Shown here in pieces: positions 8,394 through 19,420 of a stretch of 54,389 bases of DNA. Positions within the stretch are counted from its first letter, which is position 1. Each line of letters begins with the position of its first letter. Under the pieces are notes generated by a model. That model had not been told where the DNA came from and searched no databases. It saw only the letters and a list, made by a program, of their open reading frames with translations. The position numbers were made by a program, and so were the translations under genes. The stretch covers positions 113,734-168,122 of the forward strand of contig NZ_GG666047.1 in the NCBI RefSeq assembly GCF_000156575.1. The letters are read 5' to 3'. Origin of the DNA: Anaerococcus lactolyticus ATCC 51172. GTDB lineage: Bacteria > Bacillota > Clostridia > Tissierellales > Peptoniphilaceae.

Positions 8394-9344
8394 ATGGATA
8401 ACATTTATTTAATAACAATAATTGGCATTTTTTTGAGTATGGGACTTGGGGAAGTCATAATTCCCATACTTAAAAGGAAAAAAATTGGACAAAATATTAG
8501 AAAAGTAGGACCACAAAGTCATATGGCAAAAGAAGGCACGCCTACCATGGGTGGGGTGATATTTATTATAGTTGCCTTAGTGATGAGTGTGCTTATGCTA
8601 CCAAGAAACTTAGAAACTTTAATTTTAATAGTGTCTATGGTTGGATTTGGGGCGATTGGTTTTATTGATGACTTTAGAAAACTTGTCCTCCACCAGTCAG
8701 AGGGGCTGAACCCAAGACAAAAATTAGTTTTACAATTTATTTTAGCAGGGGTCATTACAATCCTTGCTTACTTTAATGACAAAGACTCTATAACTAGACT
8801 TTTAATACCTTTTACGGATTATTACCTACCAGTCTCAGTGCTTGGTCTTCCTATAATGATTTTTATAATCGTAGGAACAACAAACGCTACAAACTTAACT
8901 GATGGTCTTGACGGACTATTGGTTAGCGTATCTATTCCAGTTTTTGTAAGTCTTGCTATAATAGCAAAGACAGGTACAAATCTATTATTTTCTGTGATTA
9001 TGTTAGGTGCGATACTTGGATTTTTAATTTACAATTCTAATCCGGCCAGCGTATTTATGGGAGATACTGGATCAATGGCGATTGGTGGAGCTGTAGTAGC
9101 CCTTGCCATTAACCTAAAAATACCAATATATCTTGTGATATTTGGTGGAGTTTATGTGATGGAGACCTTATCTGTAATTATTCAGGTAATTTCATATAGG
9201 TATAGGAATAAGAAAAGAGTATTTCTTATGACTCCTATCCATCATCATTTCGAATTAAAAGGTTATAAGGAGCAAAAAATTGTAGTAGGATTTATGGTTT
9301 TATCCACAATTCTATGTCTAATAAGTTTGGTGGCAATACTATGA
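8394..9344 (+). CDS. mraY: Phospho-N-acetylmuramoyl-pentapeptide transferase
   Basis: Membrane enzyme making lipid I from UDP-MurNAc-pentapeptide and undecaprenyl phosphate. The 316 residues show TPTMGGVIF near the N-terminus, the catalytic IDDFRKL, NATNLTDGLDGLL, NPASVFMGDTGS and the C-terminal HHHFELKG, with about ten membrane segments. In many Firmicutes ftsI/spoVD, murE and murF lie between ftsL and mraY; here only 18 nt separate the two genes. Confidence 0.96.
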   Translation: MDNIYLITIIGIFLSMGLGEVIIPILKRKKIGQNIRKVGPQSHMAKEGTPTMGGVIFIIVALVMSVLMLPRNLETLILIVSMVGFGAIGFIDDFRKLVLHQSEGLNPRQKLVLQFILAGVITILAYFNDKDSITRLLIPFTDYYLPVSVLGLPIMIFIIVGTTNATNLTDGLDGLLVSVSIPVFVSLAIIAKTGTNLLFSVIMLGAILGFLIYNSNPASVFMGDTGSMAIGGAVVALAINLKIPIYLVIFGGVYVMETLSVIIQVISYRYRNKKRVFLMTPIHHHFELKGYKEQKIVVGFMVLSTILCLISLVAIL

Positions 9345-10663
9345 AAAAAGTTTTAGTTTATGGACTCGGTGTAACAGGTATATCTTCAGTCAAAGCTTTG
9401 GATAAGCTAGGCTATGAGGTTTACACCTATGATAAAAATAAAAAGAATATTGATGAACTTGAGGGCTATAAGTATAGCCCTATTTCTGATGGAAAATTTG
9501 GAAAATATGACTTTGTTTTAAAGTCTCCTGGCATTAAGCCAACAGATGATATTGTACAAATTCTAGAAAAAGATAATGAAATAATTTCAGATATAGAAGT
9601 AAGTCAAAGATTATTTCCAGATAGGGAAAAAATTGCTATTACTGGCACAAATGGAAAGACATCAACAACTTCTATGGTTGCCCATATTTTAAATGAGTGT
9701 GGCAAGCCTGCTTACGCTGTTGGAAATATTGGCGAGGGAGTATTGTGGCAGATGTATGAGAAAAAAGGTGTTTTTGTAGAAGAACTTTCTTCCTTCCAAC
9801 TCCACGATACACAGGCTTATAAACCTCATATCGGAGCCATTTTAAACATCAAAGAAGACCACATAGATTGGCATGGCTCCTTTGATGATTATATCAATAG
9901 CAAGTTAAAGCTTGCAGCAAACCAAGATCAAGGAGATTATCTGGTTATAAACCACGAAGATGAAATAAGTCAAAAACATATTAAGGATTTTAAAGCTCAA
10001 ATTTATGAGTTTTCAAGTCAAAATATAGTTGACAGGGGACTTTTTCTTGAAGGCAATAAAATTTGTCTTAGGAACGGTGGCTGTGTAATTGAAGAAATTC
10101 TCGATGTTAGGGACTTATCTGTTATAGGTCGCCACAATTATGAAAATGTCATGGCAGCTATTCTCCTTACTTATTTGTATGGCTTGAATTTATCAGAAAT
10201 TATAAAGGCTATAAAGACTTTTAAGTCGATTGCTCACAGGCTTGAGTACGTTAGGACTCTTTCTGGAATTGATTTTTATAATGATTCTAAGGGAACCAAT
10301 GTAGATAGCTCTGTAAAGGCGATTGAAAGTTTTGATAGACCTATACTTATTATAGCAGGTGGCTATGATAAGCATATTGATTACACAGATTTTGTGAAGG
10401 CCTTTAGGAAAAATGGCAAGCTTATGGTTATAATGGGAGCTACTAAGGAAAAATTAAAAGCCTTGTGTGAAAAATATGATATAAAATATATTTTAGTAAA
10501 AGATATGAATGAAGCCATAAATACTGCCTATTCTAAGGGCGAAAATGGCGATGTAGTTTTACTTTCTCCTGCTAGTGCTTCTTGGGATATGTATAAGTCC
10601 TTCGAAGTTAGGGGAGATGAGTTTAAGGACCTTGTAAATAGATTGGAAGAAAAATGCGAGTAA
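9341..10663 (+). CDS. murD: UDP-N-acetylmuramoylalanine--D-glutamate ligase
   Basis: Cytoplasmic Mur ligase adding D-Glu to UDP-MurNAc-L-Ala. The ATG at 9341 overlaps the mraY stop as ATGA and yields the expected MKKVLVYGLGVTG Rossmann start (440 residues). An earlier in-frame ATG inside mraY would add a meaningless extension. The ATP-binding loop GTNGKTSTT, the HxDxH-type EDHIDWHGS and the C-terminal LLSPASASWDMY are present. Confidence 0.96.
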   Translation: MKKVLVYGLGVTGISSVKALDKLGYEVYTYDKNKKNIDELEGYKYSPISDGKFGKYDFVLKSPGIKPTDDIVQILEKDNEIISDIEVSQRLFPDREKIAITGTNGKTSTTSMVAHILNECGKPAYAVGNIGEGVLWQMYEKKGVFVEELSSFQLHDTQAYKPHIGAILNIKEDHIDWHGSFDDYINSKLKLAANQDQGDYLVINHEDEISQKHIKDFKAQIYEFSSQNIVDRGLFLEGNKICLRNGGCVIEEILDVRDLSVIGRHNYENVMAAILLTYLYGLNLSEIIKAIKTFKSIAHRLEYVRTLSGIDFYNDSKGTNVDSSVKAIESFDRPILIIAGGYDKHIDYTDFVKAFRKNGKLMVIMGATKEKLKALCEKYDIKYILVKDMNEAINTAYSKGENGDVVLLSPASASWDMYKSFEVRGDEFKDLVNRLEEKCE

Positions 10664-11733
10664 TTTTATCAGGTGGCGGCACAGGTGGTCATATTTATCC
10701 AGCCATTGCTATTGGCCAAAAAATTAGGGAAGAAAATCCTGATGCTGAAATAATTTATGTAGGTATCAAGGGTGGCCCAGAAGAAAAAATTGCAACAAAA
10801 AACGGCTACGAATTTAAAGCTATTGACGCTATGGGCCTTCCTAGAAAAATAAATAAAAAATTATTTAAGGCCATTGTTAAAAATATAAAAGGTTTTAGGG
10901 AAGCTAAAAGCATAATTAAGGAATTTAAACCAGATCTTGTAATAGGCACAGGTGGCTATGTTTGTGCACCGATTTTATACCAAGCAAGTAAGGCAAAAAT
11001 ACCTTCTATTGTCCATGAATCTAATTCTTATCCGGGAATGGCATCTAAGTTTTTGTCTGGGAAGGTAGATAAGGTTTTGATTTCATACAAAGAAGCCGCC
11101 AAGCATTTTAAAAACCAAGCAAATATTGTAGTAACAGGTAACCCTGTTAGGAATAATTTTTCTTTGTCATATACTGACGACGATTTAAACAAACTTGGAA
11201 TTGATAAGAATATACCGGTTGTATTTTCCTTTGGTGGGTCAAATGGGTCTTTTGCTTTAAATAAAGCGGTAATAGAGATGAGTAAGGATTTAAATGGAGA
11301 ATTTTTCCTCCTTCACCAAACAGGATCAAGGTATTTCGATGACTTTTTAGACAAATGTCATGCATCTAAATACATCAAGGCCTTTAAATACATTGATAAC
11401 ATTGACCTTTTTTATGCTGTTTCAGACCTAGTTATAGCTTCAAGTGGGGCTATGAGTCTTGCAGAAATTTCATCAGTTGGCAAGCCTTCAATTTTAATAC
11501 CAAAGGCCTACACTACTGAAAACCATCAAGAGTATAATGCTCGTACCTATGTTGATCATGGTGCAAGTCAAATGATTTTGGAAAAAGATTTGACTGGTGC
11601 CTACCTAAAGACACAGATAATGAGTATAATAAAAGATGAGGAAAAAATTAAAAGTATGGGGGAGAAAGCTTGCGAACTTGCTGATAATAATGCCTTAGAT
11701 AAGATTTACCAGCAGATTGAAGAGCTAATATAG
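10654..11733 (+). CDS. murG: UDP-GlcNAc:lipid I N-acetylglucosaminyltransferase
   Basis: Peripheral membrane glycosyltransferase (GT28) converting lipid I to lipid II. The N-terminal GGGTGGHIYPA loop, HESNSYPG, TGNPVR and the nucleotide-sugar site SSGAMSLAEI are all visible in 359 residues. It overlaps murD by 10 nt and lies directly before divIB. ftsW, often between murD and murG, is absent. Confidence 0.96.
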   Translation: MRVILSGGGTGGHIYPAIAIGQKIREENPDAEIIYVGIKGGPEEKIATKNGYEFKAIDAMGLPRKINKKLFKAIVKNIKGFREAKSIIKEFKPDLVIGTGGYVCAPILYQASKAKIPSIVHESNSYPGMASKFLSGKVDKVLISYKEAAKHFKNQANIVVTGNPVRNNFSLSYTDDDLNKLGIDKNIPVVFSFGGSNGSFALNKAVIEMSKDLNGEFFLLHQTGSRYFDDFLDKCHASKYIKAFKYIDNIDLFYAVSDLVIASSGAMSLAEISSVGKPSILIPKAYTTENHQEYNARTYVDHGASQMILEKDLTGAYLKTQIMSIIKDEEKIKSMGEKACELADNNALDKIYQQIEELI

Positions 11734-12525
11734 ATGAATAATAAAAATGACGATAGGTTAATAAAAAAAGGATCTAGAGTATTTAGTAAAAAATATATAG
11801 CCAAAAGACACAATAAGGAAGAAGAAACTGGTTCGAAGCTTTTTGTTTTTCTGTTGGTTTTGGCTTTTTTCTTAGGGATTTTTTATAATGTTTTCACTCA
11901 TCCGTTTATGAAAATTCAAGACATTTATATAAACGGTAATAGGGTGACAGAGGATACTGAGATTATAAAAAAATTGAAGTCACCTCTTGGAAAAAATATT
12001 TTATTATATAATCCAACTAAATACGAAAAGGATATAGAAAGTCTTGAATATGTGAAGGGTGCTAAGGTAAGGAAGGTGTTTCCTAAAATTTTATCAGTGA
12101 AGATAGAAGAAGATTTTCCGATGTTTGCTGTTAAAAAATATGGCAAGGAAATCTTGATTACTAATAATGGTATTATAACTGATAAAAAGCCTTTTAGTAA
12201 AGATGCAAAGTTTATTAATATAAAGGTAACTGGACTTGAGACAACGATAGGAAAGAGCTTTACATCTTCAAAAGCTATATTGGAATTTATAAACGAATTA
12301 CAGGCATCTTCTCTTATAGGCAATATAAGCCAATTAAATTTGGAAAATAAGCTTGATATTGGTATAATGATACAAGATATTGAGGTTAAGTTTGGCGATT
12401 TAAATAATATTTCTTATAAAATTAAATTGCTAGAAAAAGTCTTACAAGACGTTAGAAACAAGGGACTAGAAGCAGTAAGCATCAACTTAAACAACGGAGA
12501 CAATCCTCTTGTGGTTGTTAAATAA
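11734..12525 (+). CDS. divIB: Cell division protein DivIB/FtsQ
   Basis: 263 residues with a basic cytoplasmic tail (1-35), one transmembrane segment (about 36-54) and a POTRA domain that begins IQDIYINGNRVTEDTEI, followed by the FtsQ-type beta domain. It joins FtsL and DivIC in the divisome. The ATG follows the murG TAG with no gap, which implies coupled translation. Confidence 0.9.
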   Translation: MNNKNDDRLIKKGSRVFSKKYIAKRHNKEEETGSKLFVFLLVLAFFLGIFYNVFTHPFMKIQDIYINGNRVTEDTEIIKKLKSPLGKNILLYNPTKYEKDIESLEYVKGAKVRKVFPKILSVKIEEDFPMFAVKKYGKEILITNNGIITDKKPFSKDAKFINIKVTGLETTIGKSFTSSKAILEFINELQASSLIGNISQLNLENKLDIGIMIQDIEVKFGDLNNISYKIKLLEKVLQDVRNKGLEAVSINLNNGDNPLVVVK

Positions 12526-12575
12526 AAGTCTTTTAGTAAAAATCTTAATAAGTAGAATGAACAATGGGGGATTTT

Positions 12576-13670
12576 ATGGCAAATATTAACATTGATATGG
12601 ATAGCAACTCTTTAGCTAAGATTAAAGTTATAGGAGTTGGTGGTGGCGGCAATAACGCTATCAGCAGAATGAGAGACAACGGATTATCTGGTGTAGAGTT
12701 TTTAGCACTAAATACAGACTTACAAACTCTTCAAGAATCAAACGCAGATATTAGACTTCAAATAGGTGAAAAACTAACTAGGGGTCTTGGTGCTGGTGCA
12801 AATCCACTTGTTGGTGAAAAGGCAGCAGAAGAATCTAAGGGTGAGATTGAAGAAGCTATTAAGGGAGCTGATATGGTATTTATCACTGCCGGTATGGGCG
12901 GTGGTACAGGTACAGGTGCTGCTCCAATCGTAGCTCAAGTTGCTAAAGAAATGGGCATCCTAACTGTAGGCGTTGTTACAAAACCATTCACTTTTGAAGG
13001 TAGAAAAAGAGCTACTCAAGCAGAAGCTGGTATAGAAAAACTTAAGGAAAATGTAGATACTCTTATTACAATTCCAAATGATAGACTCCTACAAATCGTA
13101 GAAAAGAGAACATCAATGGTAGAAGCCTTCCAAATGGCTGACCAAGTTCTTATGGATGCTGTAAGTGGTATTTCAGAATTAATCGCAGTACCTAATGTAA
13201 TTAACCTTGACTTTGCTGACGTTGAATCAATTATGAGCGACCAAGGTATGGCTCACATGGGTATAGGCAGGGCAAGCGGTGAAAATAGAGCTGTTGATGC
13301 TGCTAAGGCTGCAGTTAATTCTCCTCTACTTGAAACAAGCATTGATGGTGCAAATGCTGTTCTTCTTAATGTTACAGCTGCAGAAGTCGGCTTAATGGAA
13401 GCAAATGAAGCAGCAGAATTAATTAGAGAGTCTATAGACTCAGATGCTAATATCATCTTTGGTGTAGGCCAAGATGAATCCCTCGGTGATGAAATAAAAA
13501 TTACTGTTATTGCAACTGGTTTTGATAATAATGGTAAGGTTAGAAGATCAGATAGACCTTCAAATAGGGCAGATGAACTTAGAGCTCCACAAAGAAATAA
13601 CCAAGCAAGCCAACAAAGAAGATCATCAAATCCTTTTGATGATATAGATCTTCCAGATTTCTTAAAATAA
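12576..13670 (+). CDS. ftsZ: Cell division protein FtsZ
   Basis: Tubulin-like GTPase forming the Z ring. Starting at 12576 it has 364 residues; GGGGG at 12566-12570 is the SD for this ATG, whereas the ATG at 12564 overlaps that SD and is unlikely. Motifs: [16 protein letters not shown], tubulin signature [10 protein letters not shown] and the T7 region. A short variable linker leads to the conserved C-terminal peptide DIDLPDFLK, the docking site for FtsA/SepF-type anchors. No ftsA lies upstream. Confidence 0.97.
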   Translation: MANINIDMDSNSLAKIKVIGVGGGGNNAISRMRDNGLSGVEFLALNTDLQTLQESNADIRLQIGEKLTRGLGAGANPLVGEKAAEESKGEIEEAIKGADMVFITAGMGGGTGTGAAPIVAQVAKEMGILTVGVVTKPFTFEGRKRATQAEAGIEKLKENVDTLITIPNDRLLQIVEKRTSMVEAFQMADQVLMDAVSGISELIAVPNVINLDFADVESIMSDQGMAHMGIGRASGENRAVDAAKAAVNSPLLETSIDGANAVLLNVTAAEVGLMEANEAAELIRESIDSDANIIFGVGQDESLGDEIKITVIATGFDNNGKVRRSDRPSNRADELRAPQRNNQASQQRRSSNPFDDIDLPDFLK

Positions 13671-13671
13671 T

Positions 13672-14139
13672 ATGAGATGTCCCTATTGCAATTCGACTAA
13701 TACCAGAGTAGTTGACTCAAGGTCTACCGATGATGACAGAGCTATCCGTAGGAGAAGACTCTGCGAAGATTGTGATAAAAGATTTTCTACCTATGAGAGG
13801 TACGAAGATTCTACAGTTATGATTATAAAAAAAGATGATACAAGAGAGGCCTTTGACCCAAGGAAGGTCATATCAGGTATTGTGAAATCTTGCCAAAAAC
13901 GTCCTGTATCAATGGATCAGATAGAAGAAGTAGCTAAAAACATCGAAACAAAAGTCAACCACACTGGCAAAAAAGAAGTGACTTCAACATATATAGGCGA
14001 GCTTGTCATGGACGAGCTAAAAGACCTTGACTCAGTTGCCTATGTCAGATTTGCTTCTGTATATAGGGAATTTAAGGATTTAGAGTCCTTCTATGAGGAG
14101 ATTATAAATTTAAAAGATGATAAAGATGCTAACTCTTAG
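13672..14139 (+). CDS. nrdR: Transcriptional repressor NrdR
   Basis: 155 residues with the N-terminal zinc ribbon (CPYC...CEDC), the RRRRLCEDCDKRFSTYER stretch, and the ATP-cone starting VIKKDD. NrdR represses ribonucleotide reductase genes according to (d)ATP state. It starts 1 nt after the ftsZ stop and is the last gene of the cluster. The coding end lies inside the terminator hairpin. Confidence 0.95.
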   Translation: MRCPYCNSTNTRVVDSRSTDDDRAIRRRRLCEDCDKRFSTYERYEDSTVMIIKKDDTREAFDPRKVISGIVKSCQKRPVSMDQIEEVAKNIETKVNHTGKKEVTSTYIGELVMDELKDLDSVAYVRFASVYREFKDLESFYEEIINLKDDKDANS

Positions 14140-14149
14140 CATCTTTTTT
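14122..14149 (+). terminator. Terminator of the dcw-nrdR operon, overlapping the nrdR stop
   Basis: AAAGATGCTAA and TTAGCATCTTT form an 11-bp stem around CTC (14122-14146), followed by TTTC. The nrdR TAG at 14137-14139 lies in the right arm. Confidence 0.9.
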
Positions 14150-14164
14150 CTTTAAGGAAGAAGT

Positions 14165-15484
14165 ATGGATTTATTTGAACTAAATAGGAAAATTGAAATG
14201 GAAAAATCTGCTCCGTTGGCCGACAGGTTAAGGCCCAAAACCATAGATGCTTACATAGGTCAAGACCACTTGGTAGGTGAGGGTAAGATTATTAGAAGGA
14301 TGATCAAGGCCGACAGGATTTATTCGATGATTTTTTATGGGCCACCAGGAGTAGGCAAAACCACTCTTGCAAAGATAATTTCAAATTCTACCCATATGGC
14401 TTTTGAAGAAGTCTCTGCTGTGGCAAGTGGGATAGGCGACCTTAAGGAAAAAATTCAAATCGCTAAGGACAACCTAGCCTACGAAAACAAAAAAACTATT
14501 TTATTCATTGATGAAATTCATAGGTTTAATAAAAGTCAGCAAGACTATCTTTTGCCTTTTGTAGAAGATGCTACTATTATTCTTATAGGCGCAACTACAG
14601 AAAACCCCTACTTTGAAGTAAACAAGGCTTTGATTTCAAGGATGTATGTCTTTGAACTCAAAGAGCTGACTGACAAAAACCTTAGTGACCTTATAGACCT
14701 TGCCTTAAGCACAGATGAGGTTTTGAAAAATAAAAAAATTTTTTTAGATGAAAAGGCAAGGGATAAGTTAATTAAATATTCAAATGGGGATTCTAGGGCA
14801 CTTTTAAATGCTTTGGAAATCGCCATATTTTCTGAAAATGAAAAAGACGGTAGAATAGAGATAGATTCTGAAACTATAGAAAATTCTACCACCCAAAAAA
14901 TTGCTGTTTATGATAAAAATGGTGACAGGCATTATGACACTATATCTGCCTTCATCAAGTCGATGAGAGGTTCTGACATAGATGCAAGTTTGTATTATCT
15001 AGCAAAGATGCTAACTTCCGGTGAGGATATCAAATTCATTGCAAGAAGGATGATAATTTTTGCAGCAGAGGATATTTCAAATGCTGATCCCTTTGCGCTA
15101 GTGCTGGCAAATGCCACCTTCGAGGCGGTTGATAAAATCGGTATGCCTGAAGCTAGGATTATCCTTGCTCAAACTGTTACCTACCTAGCGGCAGCTATTA
15201 AGTGTAATACCACCTACCTTGCTATAGATAAGGCCCTTAATTTTGTAAGGGTAAACAAGGATAGGACGGTACCAAATAAACTTAAGGATAGCCACTATGA
15301 GGGAAGTAAAAATTTAATCAATGAAGAATACCTCTATCCTCACGACCATGGTGGTTATGTTAAGACAAATTATTTGCCAGATGCTTTTAAGGATGAAAAA
15401 TTCTACCAGGCAAAATATTTAGGTTATGAAAAAGAAATGATTGAAAGATTAGAAAAAATAAAGGAAGGCAAAAATGAAGATTAG
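14165..15484 (+). CDS. rarA: Replication-associated recombination protein RarA (MgsA family AAA+ ATPase)
   Basis: 439 residues related to clamp loaders and RuvB; acts at stalled replication forks. It starts with [20 protein letters not shown], then Walker [12 protein letters not shown], Walker [11 protein letters not shown] and sensor 1 IGATTENP, followed by the RarA oligomerisation and C-terminal domains ([16 protein letters not shown]). AAGGAAG precedes the ATG. It overlaps asnS by 11 nt. Confidence 0.95.
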   Translation: MDLFELNRKIEMEKSAPLADRLRPKTIDAYIGQDHLVGEGKIIRRMIKADRIYSMIFYGPPGVGKTTLAKIISNSTHMAFEEVSAVASGIGDLKEKIQIAKDNLAYENKKTILFIDEIHRFNKSQQDYLLPFVEDATIILIGATTENPYFEVNKALISRMYVFELKELTDKNLSDLIDLALSTDEVLKNKKIFLDEKARDKLIKYSNGDSRALLNALEIAIFSENEKDGRIEIDSETIENSTTQKIAVYDKNGDRHYDTISAFIKSMRGSDIDASLYYLAKMLTSGEDIKFIARRMIIFAAEDISNADPFALVLANATFEAVDKIGMPEARIILAQTVTYLAAAIKCNTTYLAIDKALNFVRVNKDRTVPNKLKDSHYEGSKNLINEEYLYPHDHGGYVKTNYLPDAFKDEKFYQAKYLGYEKEMIERLEKIKEGKNED

Positions 15485-16862
15485 ACAATTGATGAGAGAA
15501 GCTGATAGCTTTGTTGACAAGGAAGTAACAATTGAAGGTTGGATAAGAAACTCTAGATTTAGTAAAAACGTAGGTTTTATTGAATTAAACGATGGTTCTA
15601 CCTTTAAGAACCTCCAAGTAGTAGTGGGAAAAGAAATTGAAAATTATGATGAACTTGATAAGCAAAACCTATCTGCATCTTTATGTGTAGAAGGAAAATT
15701 TGTAGCAACAGGTAATAACAAAAATCCTTACGAAATCCAAGCGACTAAGGTCATCGTTTTAGGTGAATCATCAGAAAAATTTCCAATTCAAAAACAAAGA
15801 CAAACCTTTGAATTTATGAGAACTATTCCTCACTTAAGACCTAGAACAAATACTTATAGGGCAGTATTTAGACTTCGTTCAATCCTAGCCTTTGGTCTTC
15901 ACAAGTTTTTCCAAGAAAGAGACTTTGTTTATGTAAATCCACCAATTATCACAGCAAGTGATGCTGAAGGTGCTGGTGAAATGTTTAACGTAACAACAAT
16001 CGACCCTAATGACCCACCAAGAAGAGAAGATGGTAAAGTTGATTACAATAAAGACTTCTTTAGCAAGAAAGCTTATATGACTGTATCTGGCCAGCTAGAA
16101 GCAGAAGACTATGCCCTAGCCTTTGGTAATGTTTATACTTTTGGTCCTACCTTTAGGGCAGAAGTGTCAAATACACCAAGGCATGCTGCAGAATTTTGGA
16201 TGCTAGAGCCTGAAATGGCCTTTGCTGACTATAATGTTTGCATGGATACAGCAGAAGCTATGATTAAATATGCCATTGACTATATCCTAGAAAATGCCAA
16301 AGATGAAATGGAATTTTTCAACCAATGGATTGACAAGGGCCTAATTGAAAGACTAACCAAACTACGTAATTCAGAATTTGCTAGAATTACCTATACAAAG
16401 GCAATTGAATTATTAAAAGAATCTGGAGAAAAATTCGAGTTCCCAGTTGAATGGGGTATGGACCTACAAACTGAACACGAAAGATATTTATCAGAAAAAA
16501 TCGTAGATGGACCAGTTTTCGTAACTGATTATCCAAAGGATATCAAGGCCTTTTATATGAAGAGAAATGACGATGGAAAAACTGTTGCAGCCTTTGATAT
16601 GCTCGTACCAGGAGTTGGCGAATTAATCGGTGGTTCTCAAAGGGAAGAAAGATACGATGAATTAGTTAAATCTATGATTGACAATGGTCTAAAGCCAGAA
16701 GAATATCAAAACTACCTAGACCTTAGAAGATTTGGAACAGTTGTCCACTCAGGATTTGGTCTTGGCTTTGAAAGAGCTATGATGTATGTAACAGGTATGA
16801 AAAATATCAGAGACGTAATAGCTTATCCTAGGTATGTAAACGCCTTTGCTAACCAAAAATAG
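15474..16862 (+). CDS. asnS: Asparagine--tRNA ligase
   Basis: Class IIb aminoacyl-tRNA synthetase, 462 residues. An N-terminal OB-fold anticodon-binding domain ([11 protein letters not shown]) precedes the catalytic domain with motif 2 [21 protein letters not shown] and motif 3 [12 protein letters not shown]. Discriminated from AspRS by the [15 protein letters not shown] stretch. AAGGAAGG inside the rarA end is its SD. Confidence 0.96.
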   Translation: MKIRQLMREADSFVDKEVTIEGWIRNSRFSKNVGFIELNDGSTFKNLQVVVGKEIENYDELDKQNLSASLCVEGKFVATGNNKNPYEIQATKVIVLGESSEKFPIQKQRQTFEFMRTIPHLRPRTNTYRAVFRLRSILAFGLHKFFQERDFVYVNPPIITASDAEGAGEMFNVTTIDPNDPPRREDGKVDYNKDFFSKKAYMTVSGQLEAEDYALAFGNVYTFGPTFRAEVSNTPRHAAEFWMLEPEMAFADYNVCMDTAEAMIKYAIDYILENAKDEMEFFNQWIDKGLIERLTKLRNSEFARITYTKAIELLKESGEKFEFPVEWGMDLQTEHERYLSEKIVDGPVFVTDYPKDIKAFYMKRNDDGKTVAAFDMLVPGVGELIGGSQREERYDELVKSMIDNGLKPEEYQNYLDLRRFGTVVHSGFGLGFERAMMYVTGMKNIRDVIAYPRYVNAFANQK

Positions 16863-16870
16863 GAGGAATG

Positions 16871-19273
16871 ATGAAAGAATATAATCCAAATGCCATTGAG
16901 AAGAAATGGCAAAAAATATGGAGAGATGAAAAAACTTTTAAATCTGAATTAGACCCTAATAAAAAGAAATTTTACCCACTTGTAGAATTTCCTTATCCAT
17001 CAGGTCAAGGCCTTCACGTAGGTCACCCTCGCCCATACACAGCTATAGACGTTGTGGCACGTAAGAGGAGACTTGAGGGGGAAAATGTAATGTACACAAT
17101 GGGTTGGGATGCCTTTGGTCTTCCAGCAGAAAATTATGCTATAGCAAATAAAATCCACCCAGCTATTATTACAGAAAAAAATATTGACCACTTCAGGGGA
17201 CAAATGGAATCTATTGGTTTTTCCTTTGATTGGGATAGGGAAATAAATACAACAGATCCAGAATATTATAAGTGGACCCAATGGATTTTCCTACAAATGT
17301 ATAAGATGGGTCTTGCCTATAAGTCAGAAACATCAGTAAACTGGTGCCCATCTTGTCTTGTAGGTCTTGCTAACGAAGAAGTAGTTGACGGCAAGTGCGA
17401 GAGATGTGGGGCAGATGTTGAGCATAAGCTTAAAAACCAATGGATGCTAAAGATAACAGCCTATGCAGACAGGCTAATCGATGACCTTGACGGCGTTGAC
17501 TTTGAAGATAGGATTAAAACTAGCCAGATAAATTGGATTGGCAGAAGCCACGGAGCAGATGTTAATTTCCAAATCAAGGGCAAGGATGAAAAACTTACAG
17601 TTTATACAACCAGACCTGATACCATTTTTGGTGTATCCTACATGGTTGTATCACCAGAACATCCAATCCTTAAAAAATTCAAGAACGAAATAAAAAACTA
17701 TGAGGCAATTGTTGATTACCAACATAAAGCCAGCCTAAAATCTGATTTTGAAAGGTCAGAGCTAAATAAAGATAAGACAGGGGTTATGATATATGGTCTA
17801 TCAGCCATTAATCCATTAAATGATAAAGAAATTCCAATTTGGGTTTCTGACTATGTATTAATGGGTTATGGTACAGGGGCAATCATGGCAGTTCCTGCCC
17901 ACGACGAACGTGACTTTGAATTTGCTAAGAAATTTGATATGCCAATAGTTCGTGTCTATGACTCAGAAGAAGACCTTCCAGTAACAGATATTGAAAAAGG
18001 AATTTCAATTAATTCTGATTTCTTAAACGGTCTTTCTGCAAGCGAGGCAAAGAAAAAAGCCATCGCCTATATCGAAGAAAAGGGACTTGGCAAGGCAAAG
18101 ACTAACTTCAAACTTCGTGACTGGGTATTTTCTAGACAAAGATACTGGGGAGAACCAATTCCAATGGTTTATTGCGAAGACTGCGGTTGGGTGCCAGTAG
18201 ATGAAAAAGATTTGCCAGTAAAATTGCCTGAAATCGAGTCTTACACACCTACAGCTACAGGTGAATCTCCACTTGCAAAGATTGACGAATTTGTAAATAC
18301 AACTTGTCCTCATTGTGGGAAACCTGCAAAAAGAGAGACAGACACCATGCCACAATGGGCAGGATCATCTTGGTATTACCTAAGATATGCAGACCCACAC
18401 AATAAAGACGCCCTTGCGAGCAAGGAAGCCCTAGATTATTACACACCAGTTGATTGGTACAACGGGGGAATGGAACACACCACCCTCCACCTTCTTTATT
18501 CAAGATTTTGGCACAAGGTTTTATATGATATAGGAGTAGTTCCAACCAAAGAGCCATACATGAAAAGGACTAGCCATGGCATGATCCTAGGTCCAGATGG
18601 GCAAAAGATGAGTAAATCTCGTGGCAATGTAATAAATCCAGACGATATCATAAGAGATTTTGGTGCAGACACCCTTAGAACATACGAAATGTTCATGGGA
18701 GATTTCTCATCAGTTGCCAAATGGTCAGATGAGGGAGTAAAGGGTTGTAGGAAGTATCTCGAAAGAGTTTATAACCTACTTGATCTTGTTGTGGATGGGG
18801 ACGAATATTCTAAAGAATTAGAAATCCTAACCAACCAAACAATCAAAAAGGTAGGCGAAGATTATGAAAATCTAAAGTTTAATACTGCAATTGCTCAATT
18901 GATGACCCTTTCAAATGAGATGAGAGCTCTTGGAAAGATAACAAAAAAAGATTTCAAAACTTATATCACTTTATTAAACCCAGTAGCTCCACATCTTACA
19001 GAAGAACTTTGGGAAATGGCAGGCTTTGACGGAAGGTTAAGCCAAACATCTTGGCCAAGCTTTGATAAAAACAAGCTAAGCCTTGATGAAATCGACCTAC
19101 CAGTCCAAGTTAATGGCAAGATGCGTGGCAAGATAAAGATATCAAAAACAGCTAGCCAAGAAGAAGCCCTTGCCCTTGCAAACTTAGATAACAACGTAAA
19201 TACCTATATCAAAGACAAAGAACTTAGGAAGGTAATCTACGTTCCAGGAAAGATTTTAAATATAGTTGTATAA
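16871..19273 (+). CDS. leuS: Leucine--tRNA ligase
   Basis: Class Ia synthetase of 800 residues with the HIGH motif as HVGH in [17 protein letters not shown], a zinc-binding CPSC...CERC insertion, the CP1 editing domain ([19 protein letters not shown]) and KMSKS. AGGAGG at 16861-16866 lies only 1 nt before an ATG at 16868 but 4 nt before the adjacent in-frame ATG at 16871, so the latter is preferred. That SD overlaps the asnS stop. Last gene before a terminator. Confidence 0.96.
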   Translation: MKEYNPNAIEKKWQKIWRDEKTFKSELDPNKKKFYPLVEFPYPSGQGLHVGHPRPYTAIDVVARKRRLEGENVMYTMGWDAFGLPAENYAIANKIHPAIITEKNIDHFRGQMESIGFSFDWDREINTTDPEYYKWTQWIFLQMYKMGLAYKSETSVNWCPSCLVGLANEEVVDGKCERCGADVEHKLKNQWMLKITAYADRLIDDLDGVDFEDRIKTSQINWIGRSHGADVNFQIKGKDEKLTVYTTRPDTIFGVSYMVVSPEHPILKKFKNEIKNYEAIVDYQHKASLKSDFERSELNKDKTGVMIYGLSAINPLNDKEIPIWVSDYVLMGYGTGAIMAVPAHDERDFEFAKKFDMPIVRVYDSEEDLPVTDIEKGISINSDFLNGLSASEAKKKAIAYIEEKGLGKAKTNFKLRDWVFSRQRYWGEPIPMVYCEDCGWVPVDEKDLPVKLPEIESYTPTATGESPLAKIDEFVNTTCPHCGKPAKRETDTMPQWAGSSWYYLRYADPHNKDALASKEALDYYTPVDWYNGGMEHTTLHLLYSRFWHKVLYDIGVVPTKEPYMKRTSHGMILGPDGQKMSKSRGNVINPDDIIRDFGADTLRTYEMFMGDFSSVAKWSDEGVKGCRKYLERVYNLLDLVVDGDEYSKELEILTNQTIKKVGEDYENLKFNTAIAQLMTLSNEMRALGKITKKDFKTYITLLNPVAPHLTEELWEMAGFDGRLSQTSWPSFDKNKLSLDEIDLPVQVNGKMRGKIKISKTASQEEALALANLDNNVNTYIKDKELRKVIYVPGKILNIVV

Positions 19274-19280
19274 AAAAATA

Positions 19281-19316
19281 AAATCCATTGACCAGCCTTG
19301 GTCTTTGGATTTTTTA
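19281..19316 (+). terminator. Terminator after leuS
   Basis: Two stacked stems, AAATCCA/TGGATTT outside and GACCA/TGGTC inside, followed by TTTTAT. The site lies 8 nt beyond the leuS stop. Confidence 0.85.
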
Positions 19317-19360
19317 TCTTTACTAAATCTTCATAAAGATTTGTTATGATAGACTTGTGA

Positions 19361-19389
19361 TTGACATATAAAAAATATAAGTGTATGAT
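19361..19389 (+). promoter_or_regulatory. Sigma-A promoter of the TVP38-like gene
   Basis: Consensus TTGACA (19361-19366), a 17-nt spacer and TATGAT (19384-19389). The TTG of the -35 is also an in-frame possible start codon for the next gene, but this promoter match makes that start untenable. Confidence 0.85.
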
Positions 19390-19420
19390 AACACTACATA
19401 CATCATACAATGGAGACTTT

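Noticed and set aside
9314-9340. MurD start inside mraY
   Set aside because: The ATGA overlap at 9341-9344 yields the canonical MKKVLVYGLG start; the extension has no support.
18023-18720. Several long minus-strand ORFs inside leuS
   Set aside because: They lie opposite a well-conserved synthetase gene, have Trp/Cys/Ser-rich shadow composition and no regulatory signals.
19361-19420. Upstream TTG start for the TVP38-type protein
   Set aside because: This TTG is the first three bases of a perfect TTGACA -35 element with TATGAT 17 nt later. The ATG at 19421 has a proper SD.
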